In this document: positions 1 to 6,762 of the stretch, in pieces
Layout of the letters: each line of letters begins with the position of its first letter
Position numbering within the stretch: position 1 is the first letter of the stretch
Assembly: GCA_030825115.1 (NCBI GenBank)
Contig: JAPJQL010000062.1
Location: 1 to 11,684, forward strand
Origin: Lachnospiraceae bacterium
GTDB lineage: Bacteria > Bacillota > Clostridia > Lachnospirales > Lachnospiraceae
Length of the DNA stretch: 11,684 nucleotides
Direction: 5' to 3'
Program-made: the position numbers and the translations under genes
Notes under the pieces: model-generated
The model's database searches: none
Seen by the model: the letters and a program-made list of their open reading frames with translations, nothing else
What the model was told of the DNA's origin: nothing

Positions 1-23
1 CAGATAAGTTCTCTCTTTTCCAT
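1..23 (-). CDS. DUF1667 family protein, N-terminal fragment (runs off the window)
   Basis: Only the first seven complete codons are visible, reading MEKRELI, before the window edge. The ATG lies three bases after the stop of the preceding flavoprotein gene. A GAGGAGG ribosome site is embedded in the last codons of that gene, so the two are almost certainly translationally coupled. DUF1667 proteins are small (about 120 residues), often open with a short charged stretch followed by a CxxC-rich motif, and in Clostridia follow the GlpA-like/GlpB-like pair. They are presumed to be an electron-transfer subunit. The identification rests on this N-terminus and the operon position; the diagnostic cysteines lie outside the window. 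Confidence 0.6.
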
Positions 24-26
24 GGT

Positions 27-1292
27 CTATGCCTCCTCTACCTTTATTGTAATCGTCTTAAGTTCCGGATGCAATAACAATTTTGATTTTTCCAGCTTTA
101 TTTCTTCCATCTCACCGGGCGCCATGACCGGGCGTTTGCGGTGGAGCACCTGCTCATCGTCGAAATATACGCCGATATAGCAGTTTTTATACACATTGCC
201 TACGCGGAAGCGGACAATCTGGGTATCATCCATGTGCTCCGGGTTGATGGTGCATGGCACGGTATAACGGACTCCGTCCACCGCTTTGAGGGTGATCTCA
301 TGTCCCTCTGCCCTCTGCTCGCCGCTCTTTACATACTTCGCTGCATTCCTTCCGGCAGCTGCAGCCTCCTCTGATACGAAGTCAACCAGGTCATGCACAT
401 GAAGCACGTTGCCGCAGGCAAATACGCCGTCCACGCTGGTCTCCAGGCTCTCATTCACAACCGGGCCGGAGGTGACGCGGTTCATCTCCACGCCGATGCC
501 GTTTGACAGCTCGTTCTCCGGAATCAGGCCGACCGACAAAAGAAGGGTGTCACAGGTGTAGTCTTCCTCGGTTCCCGGAATCGGTTTGCCTTTTTCGTCT
601 ACCTGTGCCAGGGTGATGCCTTCCAGACGCTCTTTTCCCCTGATGTCCACAACGGTATGGCTCAACTTTAACGGAATGCCGTAGTCGTCCAGACACTGTA
701 CAATGTTTCTCTTCAAACCGCCGGAGTATGGCATCAGCTCTGCCACAACCTTGACCTTGGCGCCTTCAAATGTCATACGCCTTGCCATGATCAGGCCGAT
801 ATCGCCGGAACCCAGGATCACAACCTCGCGACCGGGCATAAAGCCTTCCATATTGACCAGCCGCTGTGCAGTTCCCGCAGAATAAATGCCTGCCGGGCGG
901 TAACCCGGAATATTCAGCGCTCCTCTGGAACGCTCGCGGCATCCCATTGCCAGGATAACTGCCTTAGCCTGAATCTCAAAGAGACCCTCTTCCCGGTTCA
1001 TCGCCGTCACCACCTTGTCACGGCTGATGTCCATTACCATCGTGTTCAGTTTATATTCAATGTTTCTCTCATATACCTGCTGCTCAAACCGCGCCGCATA
1101 CTCCGGTCCGGTCAGCTCCTCCTTGAAGGTGTGAAGGCCGAAGCCGTTGTGGATACACTGGTTTAAAATTCCTCCCAGCTCCTTATCCCTTTCCAGGATC
1201 AAAATGCTTTCTACGCCGCTGTCTCTGGCTGCCACTGCTGCAGCAAGGCCCGCAGGACCGCCGCCGATTATCACGATATCATATTCTCTCAT
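27..1292 (-). CDS. GlpB-like NAD(P)/FAD-dependent oxidoreductase (G3P dehydrogenase partner subunit)
   Basis: This 421-residue flavoprotein is of the two-dinucleotide-binding-domain (pyridine nucleotide-disulfide oxidoreductase-like) type. An N-terminal FAD motif GGGPAG lies at residues 10-15, a second Rossmann motif GSGDIG at 161-166, and the C-terminal FAD-contact motif ACGN at 292-295, followed by a glycine/alanine-rich helix. Cys46 and Cys118 (in a GCRER motif) are of the kind seen in this family. The start is well supported: AAAGGAG sits 8 nt upstream of the ATG. Only 15 nt separate it from the GlpA-like stop, so the genes are co-translated. By operon position it is the second subunit of an anaerobic glycerol-3-phosphate dehydrogenase, passing electrons between the GlpA-like FAD/[2Fe-2S] subunit and an unknown acceptor. 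Similar proteins also appear in opine and sarcosine oxidase systems, so the exact reaction is inferred from the glp neighbours. Confidence 0.85.
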   Translation of the reverse strand: MREYDIVIIGGGPAGLAAAVAARDSGVESILILERDKELGGILNQCIHNGFGLHTFKEELTGPEYAARFEQQVYERNIEYKLNTMVMDISRDKVVTAMNREEGLFEIQAKAVILAMGCRERSRGALNIPGYRPAGIYSAGTAQRLVNMEGFMPGREVVILGSGDIGLIMARRMTFEGAKVKVVAELMPYSGGLKRNIVQCLDDYGIPLKLSHTVVDIRGKERLEGITLAQVDEKGKPIPGTEEDYTCDTLLLSVGLIPENELSNGIGVEMNRVTSGPVVNESLETSVDGVFACGNVLHVHDLVDFVSEEAAAAGRNAAKYVKSGEQRAEGHEITLKAVDGVRYTVPCTINPEHMDDTQIVRFRVGNVYKNCYIGVYFDDEQVLHRKRPVMAPGEMEEIKLEKSKLLLHPELKTITIKVEEA

Positions 1293-1307
1293 CTTAAGCG
1301 CTCCTTT

Positions 1308-2747
1308 CTATAAAGAATCTTTATTGGTTCCCACTAACAGCCTGGAATCCCCGCCGGACTTGGTGATCTCGGTCATCGGGATACCGCACTCTCTGTGCAG
1401 GATTTCCATTGTTCTCGGGCTGCAAAAACCTGCCTGGCAGCGTCCCATTCCCGCTCTCGTCCTGCGTTTTACCGCATCCAGGGAACGCGCGCCTAGAGGT
1501 CTGTGGATGGCATCGAGGATTTCTCCCTCTGTCACCATCTCGCAGCGGCAAATGATGTTGCCGTATGCCGGATTTTCTTTGATCAGCTCTACCCGCTCTT
1601 CTTTGGTCAGCTCTTCCGGATTCAGAATTCCCTTGCGGCTTCCGTCAAAGTCAGGATTCGGCTCCAGACCCAGCTTCTCCTGAAGGATGCCCGCTACCAT
1701 TTTTCCGATAGCCGGACAGCTGGTAAGTCCGGGAGACTCGATGCCCGCGCAGTCTACAAAGCCCGGCGCATCCTCCACCTCTTTGATGACAAACTCATGG
1801 TGGTCTTCATGAGCGCGGAGCCCTGCAAAGGAGGTGATCACCTGGCGCATCGGCAGGTCTTTTACATTCATGCCTGCCTTATTGATCAGCTCATCTAAGC
1901 CCTCTCTCGTGGTAGCCACCCCTTCTTTGTTTTCAATGTCGATCGCCGTCGGCCCTACGATCAGGTTGCCATGTACGGTCGGAGATACCAGCACGCCCTT
2001 GCCGTATTTGCCCGGAAGAGCAAAGATGGTATGGTTGACATGCTTGCCCGCGCTCTTGTCAAGCAGGCAGTAGTCGCCCCGGCGCGGAGTGATGTGGATC
2101 TTAGTCTCACTCACCATATTGTGGAATTTATCTGCATAAACTCCGGCTGCGTTTACAACATATTTTGTCTCATAGACGCCCTGATTGGTCTCGATCGCCC
2201 ATCCGCCGTCAATCTTTTTAATGTTCTGGACTTCGGTGTTGAACTTAAAGTCAACGCCGTTGGTATACGCATTCTCTGCAAATGCAATGTTCATATTGAA
2301 CGGACATACAATTCCGGCTGTCGGAGCGTAGAGGACTGCCACCGTCTCATCTGCCAGATTCGGCTCCATCTCACGGATCCTGTCCTTATCTGTGATGATC
2401 TCCATATCTTTTACACCGTTCTTAACGCCTCTGTCATAGAGCGCCTGAAGTCCCGGCATATCCTCTTCATGCAGGCACACGACAAATGAACCACATGGGT
2501 TGAAAGGGAAATCCAGCTCTTTTGCCAGCTTTGGCATCATCTGGTTGCCTTCCACATTCAGCTTCGCCATCAGGGAACCCTCCGCAGCATCATAGCCTGC
2601 ATGGACGATTGCACTGTTGGCCTTGGAGGTTCCGCAGCATACATCCTCCTCCTTCTCCAGCACAAGGGCATTCACCTTATATCTGGACAGCTCCCGCGCA
2701 GATGCGGCCCCGGCCACACCGGCACCAATAATAATTACATCAAACAT
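1308..2747 (-). CDS. GlpA-like FAD-dependent glycerol-3-phosphate dehydrogenase with C-terminal BFD-type [2Fe-2S] domain
   Basis: This 479-residue protein has a DAO-type FAD-binding fold at the N-terminus (IIGAGVAGAASA, residues 6-17), a conserved CCGTSKANSAIVHAGY stretch at 37-52, and a flavin-contact region ending SPGLTSCPAIGK at 338-349. The last 85 residues carry the BFD-like ferredoxin pattern: Cys400-x-Cys402, then Cys437-x4-Cys442. The architecture matches the COG0579 enzymes that oxidise sn-glycerol 3-phosphate to dihydroxyacetone phosphate; some relatives act on 2-hydroxyglutarate. The start at 2747 is chosen because AAAAGGAG lies 10 nt upstream and the protein then opens directly with the FAD strand. 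The longer in-frame start at 2804 would translate through a perfect hairpin and add non-homologous residues. Its place after glpF and before the GlpB-like gene supports a role in glycerol catabolism. No GlpC membrane anchor is present. Confidence 0.88.
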   Translation of the reverse strand: MFDVIIIGAGVAGAASARELSRYKVNALVLEKEEDVCCGTSKANSAIVHAGYDAAEGSLMAKLNVEGNQMMPKLAKELDFPFNPCGSFVVCLHEEDMPGLQALYDRGVKNGVKDMEIITDKDRIREMEPNLADETVAVLYAPTAGIVCPFNMNIAFAENAYTNGVDFKFNTEVQNIKKIDGGWAIETNQGVYETKYVVNAAGVYADKFHNMVSETKIHITPRRGDYCLLDKSAGKHVNHTIFALPGKYGKGVLVSPTVHGNLIVGPTAIDIENKEGVATTREGLDELINKAGMNVKDLPMRQVITSFAGLRAHEDHHEFVIKEVEDAPGFVDCAGIESPGLTSCPAIGKMVAGILQEKLGLEPNPDFDGSRKGILNPEELTKEERVELIKENPAYGNIICRCEMVTEGEILDAIHRPLGARSLDAVKRRTRAGMGRCQAGFCSPRTMEILHRECGIPMTEITKSGGDSRLLVGTNKDSL

Positions 2748-2769
2748 AGTCTCATTTCTCCTTTTGACA

Positions 2770-2789
2770 GAATGTGCCTCGGCACATTC
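2770..2789. promoter_or_regulatory. Perfect 9-bp inverted repeat just upstream of the GlpA-like ribosome site
   Basis: GAATGTGCC is followed by a 2-bp centre and its exact complement. The dyad ends only a few bases before the AAAAGGAG ribosome site of the GlpA-like gene. An 8-bp palindrome, CGGCGCCG, sits immediately beside it (2790-2797). As DNA it could be an operator; as RNA the 2-nt loop is tight, so the closing pair would open. There is no U-run, so it is not an intrinsic terminator. Its function is unknown. Confidence 0.4.
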
Positions 2790-2833
2790 CGGCGCCGAGC
2801 GCAATTGCTTTTACAGCAGGTGATCTCATGGAA

Positions 2834-2882
2834 AAGAGCAGGGCAAATGAGGTATGTCTCCATACCTTATTGCCCTGCTCTT
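2834..2882 (-). terminator. Intercistronic glpF / GlpA-like terminator or GlpP-responsive attenuator hairpin
   Basis: On the transcribed strand a 13-bp stem (AAGAGCAGGGCAA with its complement) encloses a small asymmetric internal loop. A 7-bp inner stem AGGTATG/CATACCT is capped by a GAGA tetraloop. The 3' arm ends in CTCTTTT, giving a short U-run. It lies 36 nt after the glpF stop and 86 nt before the GlpA-like start. It can end glpF transcripts and throttle readthrough into the dehydrogenase genes. Its plan matches the glpP leader hairpin, which suggests shared antitermination control by GlpP; that link is inference. Confidence 0.65.
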
Positions 2883-2917
2883 AATCTCACGCAATCAATA
2901 TGTAGTTAAATAGTCCC

Positions 2918-3631
2918 TTACGCCCACGGAATCGCGCCGTACAGTAATACAGCAACAACCGCGCCGATGATAGGTCCTACAATAACAACCGGTGCATAGC
3001 CCCAATTGGAGTCGCCCTTACCCTTGATCGGGAGCAGCGCATGTGCCAGACGAGGTCCAAGGTCACGAGCCGGGTTAATCGCATAACCCGTCAGACCGCC
3101 AAGAGACATACCGATAGATACAATGATACCAAATACCAGGAATTTGTCAACTCCAGGAGGAACTGCGCCAACCTGGCCGATTCCCTTAATAGCAAATACG
3201 AGTACGAAAGTTCCAACAGCCTCACTCAGGATATTGCGTCCCATATTCGGAACGGATGGTCCTGTTGAGAATACACCAAGCTTTGTTCCTGCTGCTTCGG
3301 TTGCGTCAAACTGATCTTTGAACATCAGGTATACCAGACATGCACCTGCAAATGCGCCTGCAAACTGTGCAATGATATATCCCGGAACCAGACCCCATGC
3401 AAGGCTTCCGTCCACAGCCAGCGCAATGGTCAGCGCAGGGTTGAAGTGTGCGCCGGATGCTGCGCCGAAGATAAATGCCGGCAGCATAACCGCAAGGCCC
3501 CATGCAAGTGTGATCTGAATCGAGCCGGCGCCCTTCATACCGGATTTATTCAACGTAACGTTTGCTACTACACCATCGCCCAGAAGAATCAGCATAAAAG
3601 TTCCCAAAAACTCTGCAATATAAGCTAACAT
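2918..3631 (-). CDS. glpF: Glycerol uptake facilitator (aquaglyceroporin)
   Basis: A 237-residue hydrophobic protein of the MIP/aquaporin family that lets glycerol diffuse across the cytoplasmic membrane. Both pore half-helix motifs are intact: NPA at 64-66 (HFNPALT) and NPARD at 186-190. The aspartate after the second NPA motif is the hallmark of the glycerol-conducting subgroup. By comparison with E. coli GlpF, the aromatic/arginine filter maps to Trp44, Tyr183 and Arg189; tyrosine replaces the E. coli phenylalanine. The length is slightly short but complete, with six predicted membrane helices. The start has AAGGGGGA upstream at good spacing. It follows glpK by a 60-nt gap in which I see no promoter or terminator, so it is probably co-transcribed with glpP and glpK. 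Confidence 0.96.
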   Translation of the reverse strand: MLAYIAEFLGTFMLILLGDGVVANVTLNKSGMKGAGSIQITLAWGLAVMLPAFIFGAASGAHFNPALTIALAVDGSLAWGLVPGYIIAQFAGAFAGACLVYLMFKDQFDATEAAGTKLGVFSTGPSVPNMGRNILSEAVGTFVLVFAIKGIGQVGAVPPGVDKFLVFGIIVSIGMSLGGLTGYAINPARDLGPRLAHALLPIKGKGDSNWGYAPVVIVGPIIGAVVAVLLYGAIPWA

Positions 3632-3691
3632 ATAGTATCCCCCTTATTTTGTTGTGTCAATGTTGCCTTTCATAGTTCCATACTCATATCC

Positions 3692-5188
3692 TTAATCTTC
3701 TTTTGCCCATCCATAGGAATATTTTACTGCTCTGTTCCAGCCGCCTACCATCTCGGCTCTCTTCTCATCGTCAATTTCCGGACGGAATCTTCTGTCGATT
3801 GCCCAGTTCTTGATAACTTCTTCTTTGTTTGCCCAGTAGCCCACTGCCAGACCTGCCAGATAAGCAGCGCCCATAGCGGTAGTCTCAACACACTGAGGAC
3901 GGTTCACCGGTGCATTGATGATGTCAGCCTGTGTCTGCATCAGATAGTTGTTGGCACTTGCTCCGCCGTCTACCTTCAGGGCTGCCAGCTCAATACCGGA
4001 ATCTGCCTTCATCGCCTGCAGTACGTCATTCACCTGATAGCACAGGGAATCAAGGGTTGCACGGATGATGTGGTATTTGTTCACGCCACGGGTAAGACCT
4101 ACGATAGTTCCTCTTGCATACTGATCCCAGTGCGGTGCGCCAAGTCCGGTAAATGCAGGAACTACATAACATCCGTTGGTATCGCTTACTTTCTTCGCCA
4201 TATACTCGGAATCCGGTGAAGAATCGATCAGTCTCATCTCATCACGCAGCCACTGGATTGCAGCGCCTGCTACGAAGATAGAACCTTCCAGTGCATAATT
4301 TACCTTACCGTCCAGACCCCAGGCAATCGTGGTAACCAGACCGTTCTTGGAGAATACCGGTTTCTCGCCGGTGTTCATCAGCATGAAACATCCGGTTCCA
4401 TATGTATTCTTAGCCTCGCCTGCCTCGAAACAGGTCTGCCCGAACAATGCTGCCTGCTGGTCGCCTGCCGCTCCGCCGATCGGAATCGGTGCGCCAAAGA
4501 ACTGTGCATCAGACTCGCCATATACGCAGCTGGATGGTTTTGCTTCCGGAAGCATGCACTTCGGAATATTCAGCTCAGCCAGGATCTCATCATCCCACTC
4601 CAGGGTGTTGATGTTGAACAGCATGGTACGGGAAGCATTCGAATAATCGGTCACATGAACTTTGCCCTTCGTCAGCTTCCAGATCAGCCAGGTCTCTACA
4701 GTACCAAATAACAGCTCGCCCTTCTCTGCGCGCTCTCTCACGCCCTCTACATTGTCCAGGATCCATTTCAGCTTCGTTCCGGAGAAGTAAGCGTCGATAA
4801 CCAGACCGGTCTTTGCGCGGAAACTGTCAACCAGACCTTTTTCCTTCAAAGAATCACAATACTCGGAAGTTCTGCGGCACTGCCATACGATTGCATGGTA
4901 TACCGGCTCGCCGGTTTCTTTGTCCCAAACGATAGTGGTCTCACGCTGGTTGGTGATACCGATGGCTGCAATATCCTCAGAAGTAGCGCCAATCTTCGAC
5001 ATCGCTTCTACCGCAACACCGAGCTGTGTGGACCAAATCTCGTCTGCATCATGCTCAACCCAGCCTGGTTTTGGGAAGTACTGGGTAAATTCTTTCTGAG
5101 CTACGCTACACATCTCACCCTTTTCGTTGAAAAGGATACACCTGTTGCTTGTCGTCCCCGAATCCAATGCCATTACATACTTTGCCAT
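3692..5188 (-). CDS. glpK: Glycerol kinase
   Basis: This 498-residue FGGY-family kinase phosphorylates glycerol with ATP to sn-glycerol 3-phosphate in the cytoplasm. It is full length for the family. The N-terminal phosphate-binding loop DSGTTSNR is at residues 9-16, the glycerol-contact motif NQRETTI at 80-86, and the AGDQQAALFGQ motif with the catalytic-base aspartate at 241-251. The C-terminal GGASANN adenosine motif is present. The start at 5188 is fixed by AAGGAGGG placed 6 nt upstream; the longer frame to 5221 has no ribosome site. The loop where enterococcal and Bacillus GlpK carry the HPr-phosphorylated histidine reads DAQFFG here, with Gln229 in its place, so PTS activation at that site looks absent. 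It sits between glpP and glpF. Confidence 0.97.
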   Translation of the reverse strand: MAKYVMALDSGTTSNRCILFNEKGEMCSVAQKEFTQYFPKPGWVEHDADEIWSTQLGVAVEAMSKIGATSEDIAAIGITNQRETTIVWDKETGEPVYHAIVWQCRRTSEYCDSLKEKGLVDSFRAKTGLVIDAYFSGTKLKWILDNVEGVRERAEKGELLFGTVETWLIWKLTKGKVHVTDYSNASRTMLFNINTLEWDDEILAELNIPKCMLPEAKPSSCVYGESDAQFFGAPIPIGGAAGDQQAALFGQTCFEAGEAKNTYGTGCFMLMNTGEKPVFSKNGLVTTIAWGLDGKVNYALEGSIFVAGAAIQWLRDEMRLIDSSPDSEYMAKKVSDTNGCYVVPAFTGLGAPHWDQYARGTIVGLTRGVNKYHIIRATLDSLCYQVNDVLQAMKADSGIELAALKVDGGASANNYLMQTQADIINAPVNRPQCVETTAMGAAYLAGLAVGYWANKEEVIKNWAIDRRFRPEIDDEKRAEMVGGWNRAVKYSYGWAKED

Positions 5189-5209
5189 ATAAACCCTCCT
5201 TATTGTTGT

Positions 5210-5228
5210 GATACATTCCACATGTATC
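5210..5228 (-). other. Small hairpin upstream of the glpK ribosome site
   Basis: GATACAT and its exact complement ATGTATC flank a 5-nt loop in the glpP-glpK intergenic RNA, about 10 nt upstream of the strong glpK ribosome site. No U-run follows, so termination is unlikely. It may insulate the ribosome site or stabilise the processed glpK mRNA. Seven pairs in an AT-rich gap could also be chance. Confidence 0.3.
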
Positions 5229-5282
5229 GTTTATGATCAAGCTGGTCTTCACCCCCATGAATCACAGCTCAATTTCCTAAAG

Positions 5283-5852
5283 CTACATCAGCCATACCTT
5301 CGGATTGGTTGTTGATACCGATATGGCGCCTGCCGACAACGCAGACATCACATCCTCCTTATCCGATATGAGTCCTCCGGCAATCACCGGAACTTTTACC
5401 AGTTTGCAGACTCTGCGGATCACTTTTGGCATAAGACCCGGCAGAATCTCAATGATATCCGGGCGCGCCACGCTCATCTGCTTTTCTATGTTTTCGAAAG
5501 CCATGGAATCCAGCACAAATACCCGCAATGTGGTATACAGCGATAATTCCCTCGCCCTCTTGATCATGGGCGGCTTCGTGGATATGATCCCGTCCGCTTC
5601 CGTATGCTTCTTGATAAAGTCAACTGCAATCTCCTTGCCGCCAAGGCCTGCGATCAGGTCAATGTGCACCATCGCAATCTTATCGGCTTTTTTTATCTCT
5701 TTTACGATCTCTCCAATATTGCAGATATCCCCGAACAGAACAAATACTACTTTGATCTCTTCCCTGCTGCAGCATGCATTCAGACCGTCCATGTCTTTTA
5801 CGGCTGCTATGACCGGATTGGCTTCAATCAGGTCATAAAATTTCTGGTCCAT
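5283..5852 (-). CDS. glpP: Glycerol uptake operon antiterminator GlpP
   Basis: A 189-residue protein matching the G3P-responsive antiterminator family, which has a TIM-barrel-like fold. Family blocks seen are NPVIAAVKD near the N-terminus, FVLFGDICNI at about 37-46, HIDLIAGLGGKEIAVDFIK at 63-81, GIISTKPPMIKRA, a DIIEILPGLMPK strand, PVIAGGLI at about 154-161 and a C-terminal GAISVSTTNPKVW. In Bacillus subtilis the family binds leader mRNAs of glp genes when glycerol 3-phosphate is high and prevents transcription termination. The ATG is preceded by AAGGGGGAG. It is the first gene of the operon, followed by glpK after about 94 nt, and sits right behind a leader terminator, so it may control its own operon. 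Length is as expected. Confidence 0.95.
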   Translation of the reverse strand: MDQKFYDLIEANPVIAAVKDMDGLNACCSREEIKVVFVLFGDICNIGEIVKEIKKADKIAMVHIDLIAGLGGKEIAVDFIKKHTEADGIISTKPPMIKRARELSLYTTLRVFVLDSMAFENIEKQMSVARPDIIEILPGLMPKVIRRVCKLVKVPVIAGGLISDKEDVMSALSAGAISVSTTNPKVWLM

Positions 5853-5878
5853 GGGAATCTCCCCCTTCCATAACCGAC

Positions 5879-5927
5879 AAAAAGAGCATAGTACAAAATC
5901 AACATTTCTGTTGTTATACTATGCTCT
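5879..5927 (-). terminator. glp operon leader attenuator (candidate GlpP RNA target)
   Basis: On the transcribed strand an 11-bp stem AGAGCATAGTA/TACTATGCTCT is followed at once by a run of U residues, the standard intrinsic terminator layout. Inside, a UAA/AUUUUG internal loop leads to a 5-bp stem CAACA/TGTTG with a GAAA tetraloop. It lies about 25 nt downstream of the predicted transcription start and 26 nt before the glpP start codon, so it must be read through for the operon to be expressed. It therefore fits an antitermination switch, with GlpP as the obvious regulator by family knowledge. Confidence 0.8.
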
Positions 5928-5960
5928 CACCCTCTCAGCACGGTTTATTCATCTGAAACC

Positions 5961-5989
5961 AATATAGCACATTGCACATATTATTGCAA
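5961..5989 (-). promoter_or_regulatory. Promoter of the glpPKF-dehydrogenase operon
   Basis: The transcribed strand shows -35 TTGCAA, a 17-nt spacer, and -10 TATATT preceded by TGC (extended -10). The start point would fall near 5954, giving a leader of about 100 nt that contains the attenuator hairpin. A dyad ATTGCA-N8-TGCAAT (5971-5990) overlaps the -35 and spacer and could hold a repressor. No other comparable promoter was seen in the 244-bp gap after the peroxide module. Confidence 0.7.
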
Positions 5990-6096
5990 TACTGCATTTT
6001 ATATTTTGTTAGTAAATCCCAAATAATTGGTTCAAATTTTTAAACTATTTGTGCATTGTGTATAAAATATCATGCGTTTTCGCTGTTTTTTAGTTA

Positions 6097-6762
6097 TTAT
6101 TTTAACAATGTGACGATATCTTCCATTGTTTTATTCCCCATGTGGATCTCACTGTCGTTCACAATCATCATCGGGACGCGCTCAATCTTGTATTTTGCCA
6201 CAAGTTCCTCATAGAGGGCGGCGTCTATCATCTCCGCCTCAACGTTCGGGTTCAAGATTGCAACCTGCTGACAGGCCGCAACAACGTTCGGGCAATGGTG
6301 ACAGGCAAGTGAAACGCAAATTTTTATATTGGTCTTTTTATTTATTTTATCAATCTTCTTTTTTAATCCTCTTGAGACTTCCTGCCCCGGTCCTGCCAGG
6401 TTGTAGATGGCAAGGACAAAGGAGTTGACCTCCTTGCCGCCGGGTATGCCATGAAACGCCGCTCTCCCATAAGTTCCGCCTTTATATAACCCCGTGACCG
6501 GAAGGTATGTGGTATCGAGTTCAGGCACCTGCGACGCCTCTTCCGGGGAATAGAGCTCCAGCTCCAACTTTTCTCCCAGACTCACCACCGTATTCAGGAA
6601 TGCCGCCATCCCGGCGTCTTTCTCCCGCCCCATGTCTACGACGGCTTTCAATGTCACCGGCTCCTGCATCTTTGAAAAGATCGTCCTCAGCTGCGCCTTC
6701 AGCGTCTCGTCAATGAGACTGCTCCCGGAAGGGACTGTTGTCAAATCAATCGTAACCGCCAC
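6097..6762 (-). CDS. Standalone AhpF N-terminal-type dithiol protein (AhpC reductant), no flavin domain
   Basis: About 218-221 residues resembling only the tandem-thioredoxin-fold N-terminal domain of alkyl hydroperoxide reductase subunit F. An LIDETLKAQLRTIF start resembles the first AhpF helix. The second fold carries the redox motif CHHC (154-157 counting from 6762), followed by PNVVAACQQVAILNPN and the cis-proline loop ERVPMMIVN at about 195-203. The roughly 300-residue FAD/NADPH reductase half of AhpF is missing, so a separate thioredoxin reductase must recharge it. It follows ahpC directly. The start is unclear: AAGGAGG at 6762-6768 is too close to GTG 6762, and the codon at ideal distance (6753) is ACG. 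ATT 6750 and TTG 6744 are alternatives. TTG 6783 has no ribosome site. I gave the most upstream plausible start. Confidence 0.85.
   Translation of the reverse strand: MAVTIDLTTVPSGSSLIDETLKAQLRTIFSKMQEPVTLKAVVDMGREKDAGMAAFLNTVVSLGEKLELELYSPEEASQVPELDTTYLPVTGLYKGGTYGRAAFHGIPGGKEVNSFVLAIYNLAGPGQEVSRGLKKKIDKINKKTNIKICVSLACHHCPNVVAACQQVAILNPNVEAEMIDAALYEELVAKYKIERVPMMIVNDSEIHMGNKTMEDIVTLLK

Noticed and set aside
1147..1683. 178-codon plus-strand open frame spanning the GlpA-like/GlpB-like junction
   Set aside because: It is antisense to two well-supported flavoprotein genes, with low-complexity Ser/Pro-rich translation and no ribosome site.
2748..2804. Longer N-terminus for the GlpA-like protein starting at 2804
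   Set aside because: The extension would be read through the perfect 2770-2789 hairpin and lacks homology; a good ribosome site supports 2747 instead.
5240..5269. AGCTG/CAGCT hairpin in the glpP-glpK gap
   Set aside because: Only 5 + 4 pairs with mismatches between and no U-run; likely chance.
5928..5945. GCTGAGA-like sequence in the glp leader resembling part of a TPP (thi-box) riboswitch
   Set aside because: Only the short GCTGAGAGGGTGAG stretch matches; the conserved CUGAU/GCGUAGGGA half is absent and the downstream genes are for glycerol, not thiamine.
6068..6082. Possible catabolite response element (CGAAAACGCATGAT on the minus strand)
   Set aside because: It has at least two mismatches to the cre consensus at important positions and lies about 80 bp upstream of the -35 near the end of the preceding gene.
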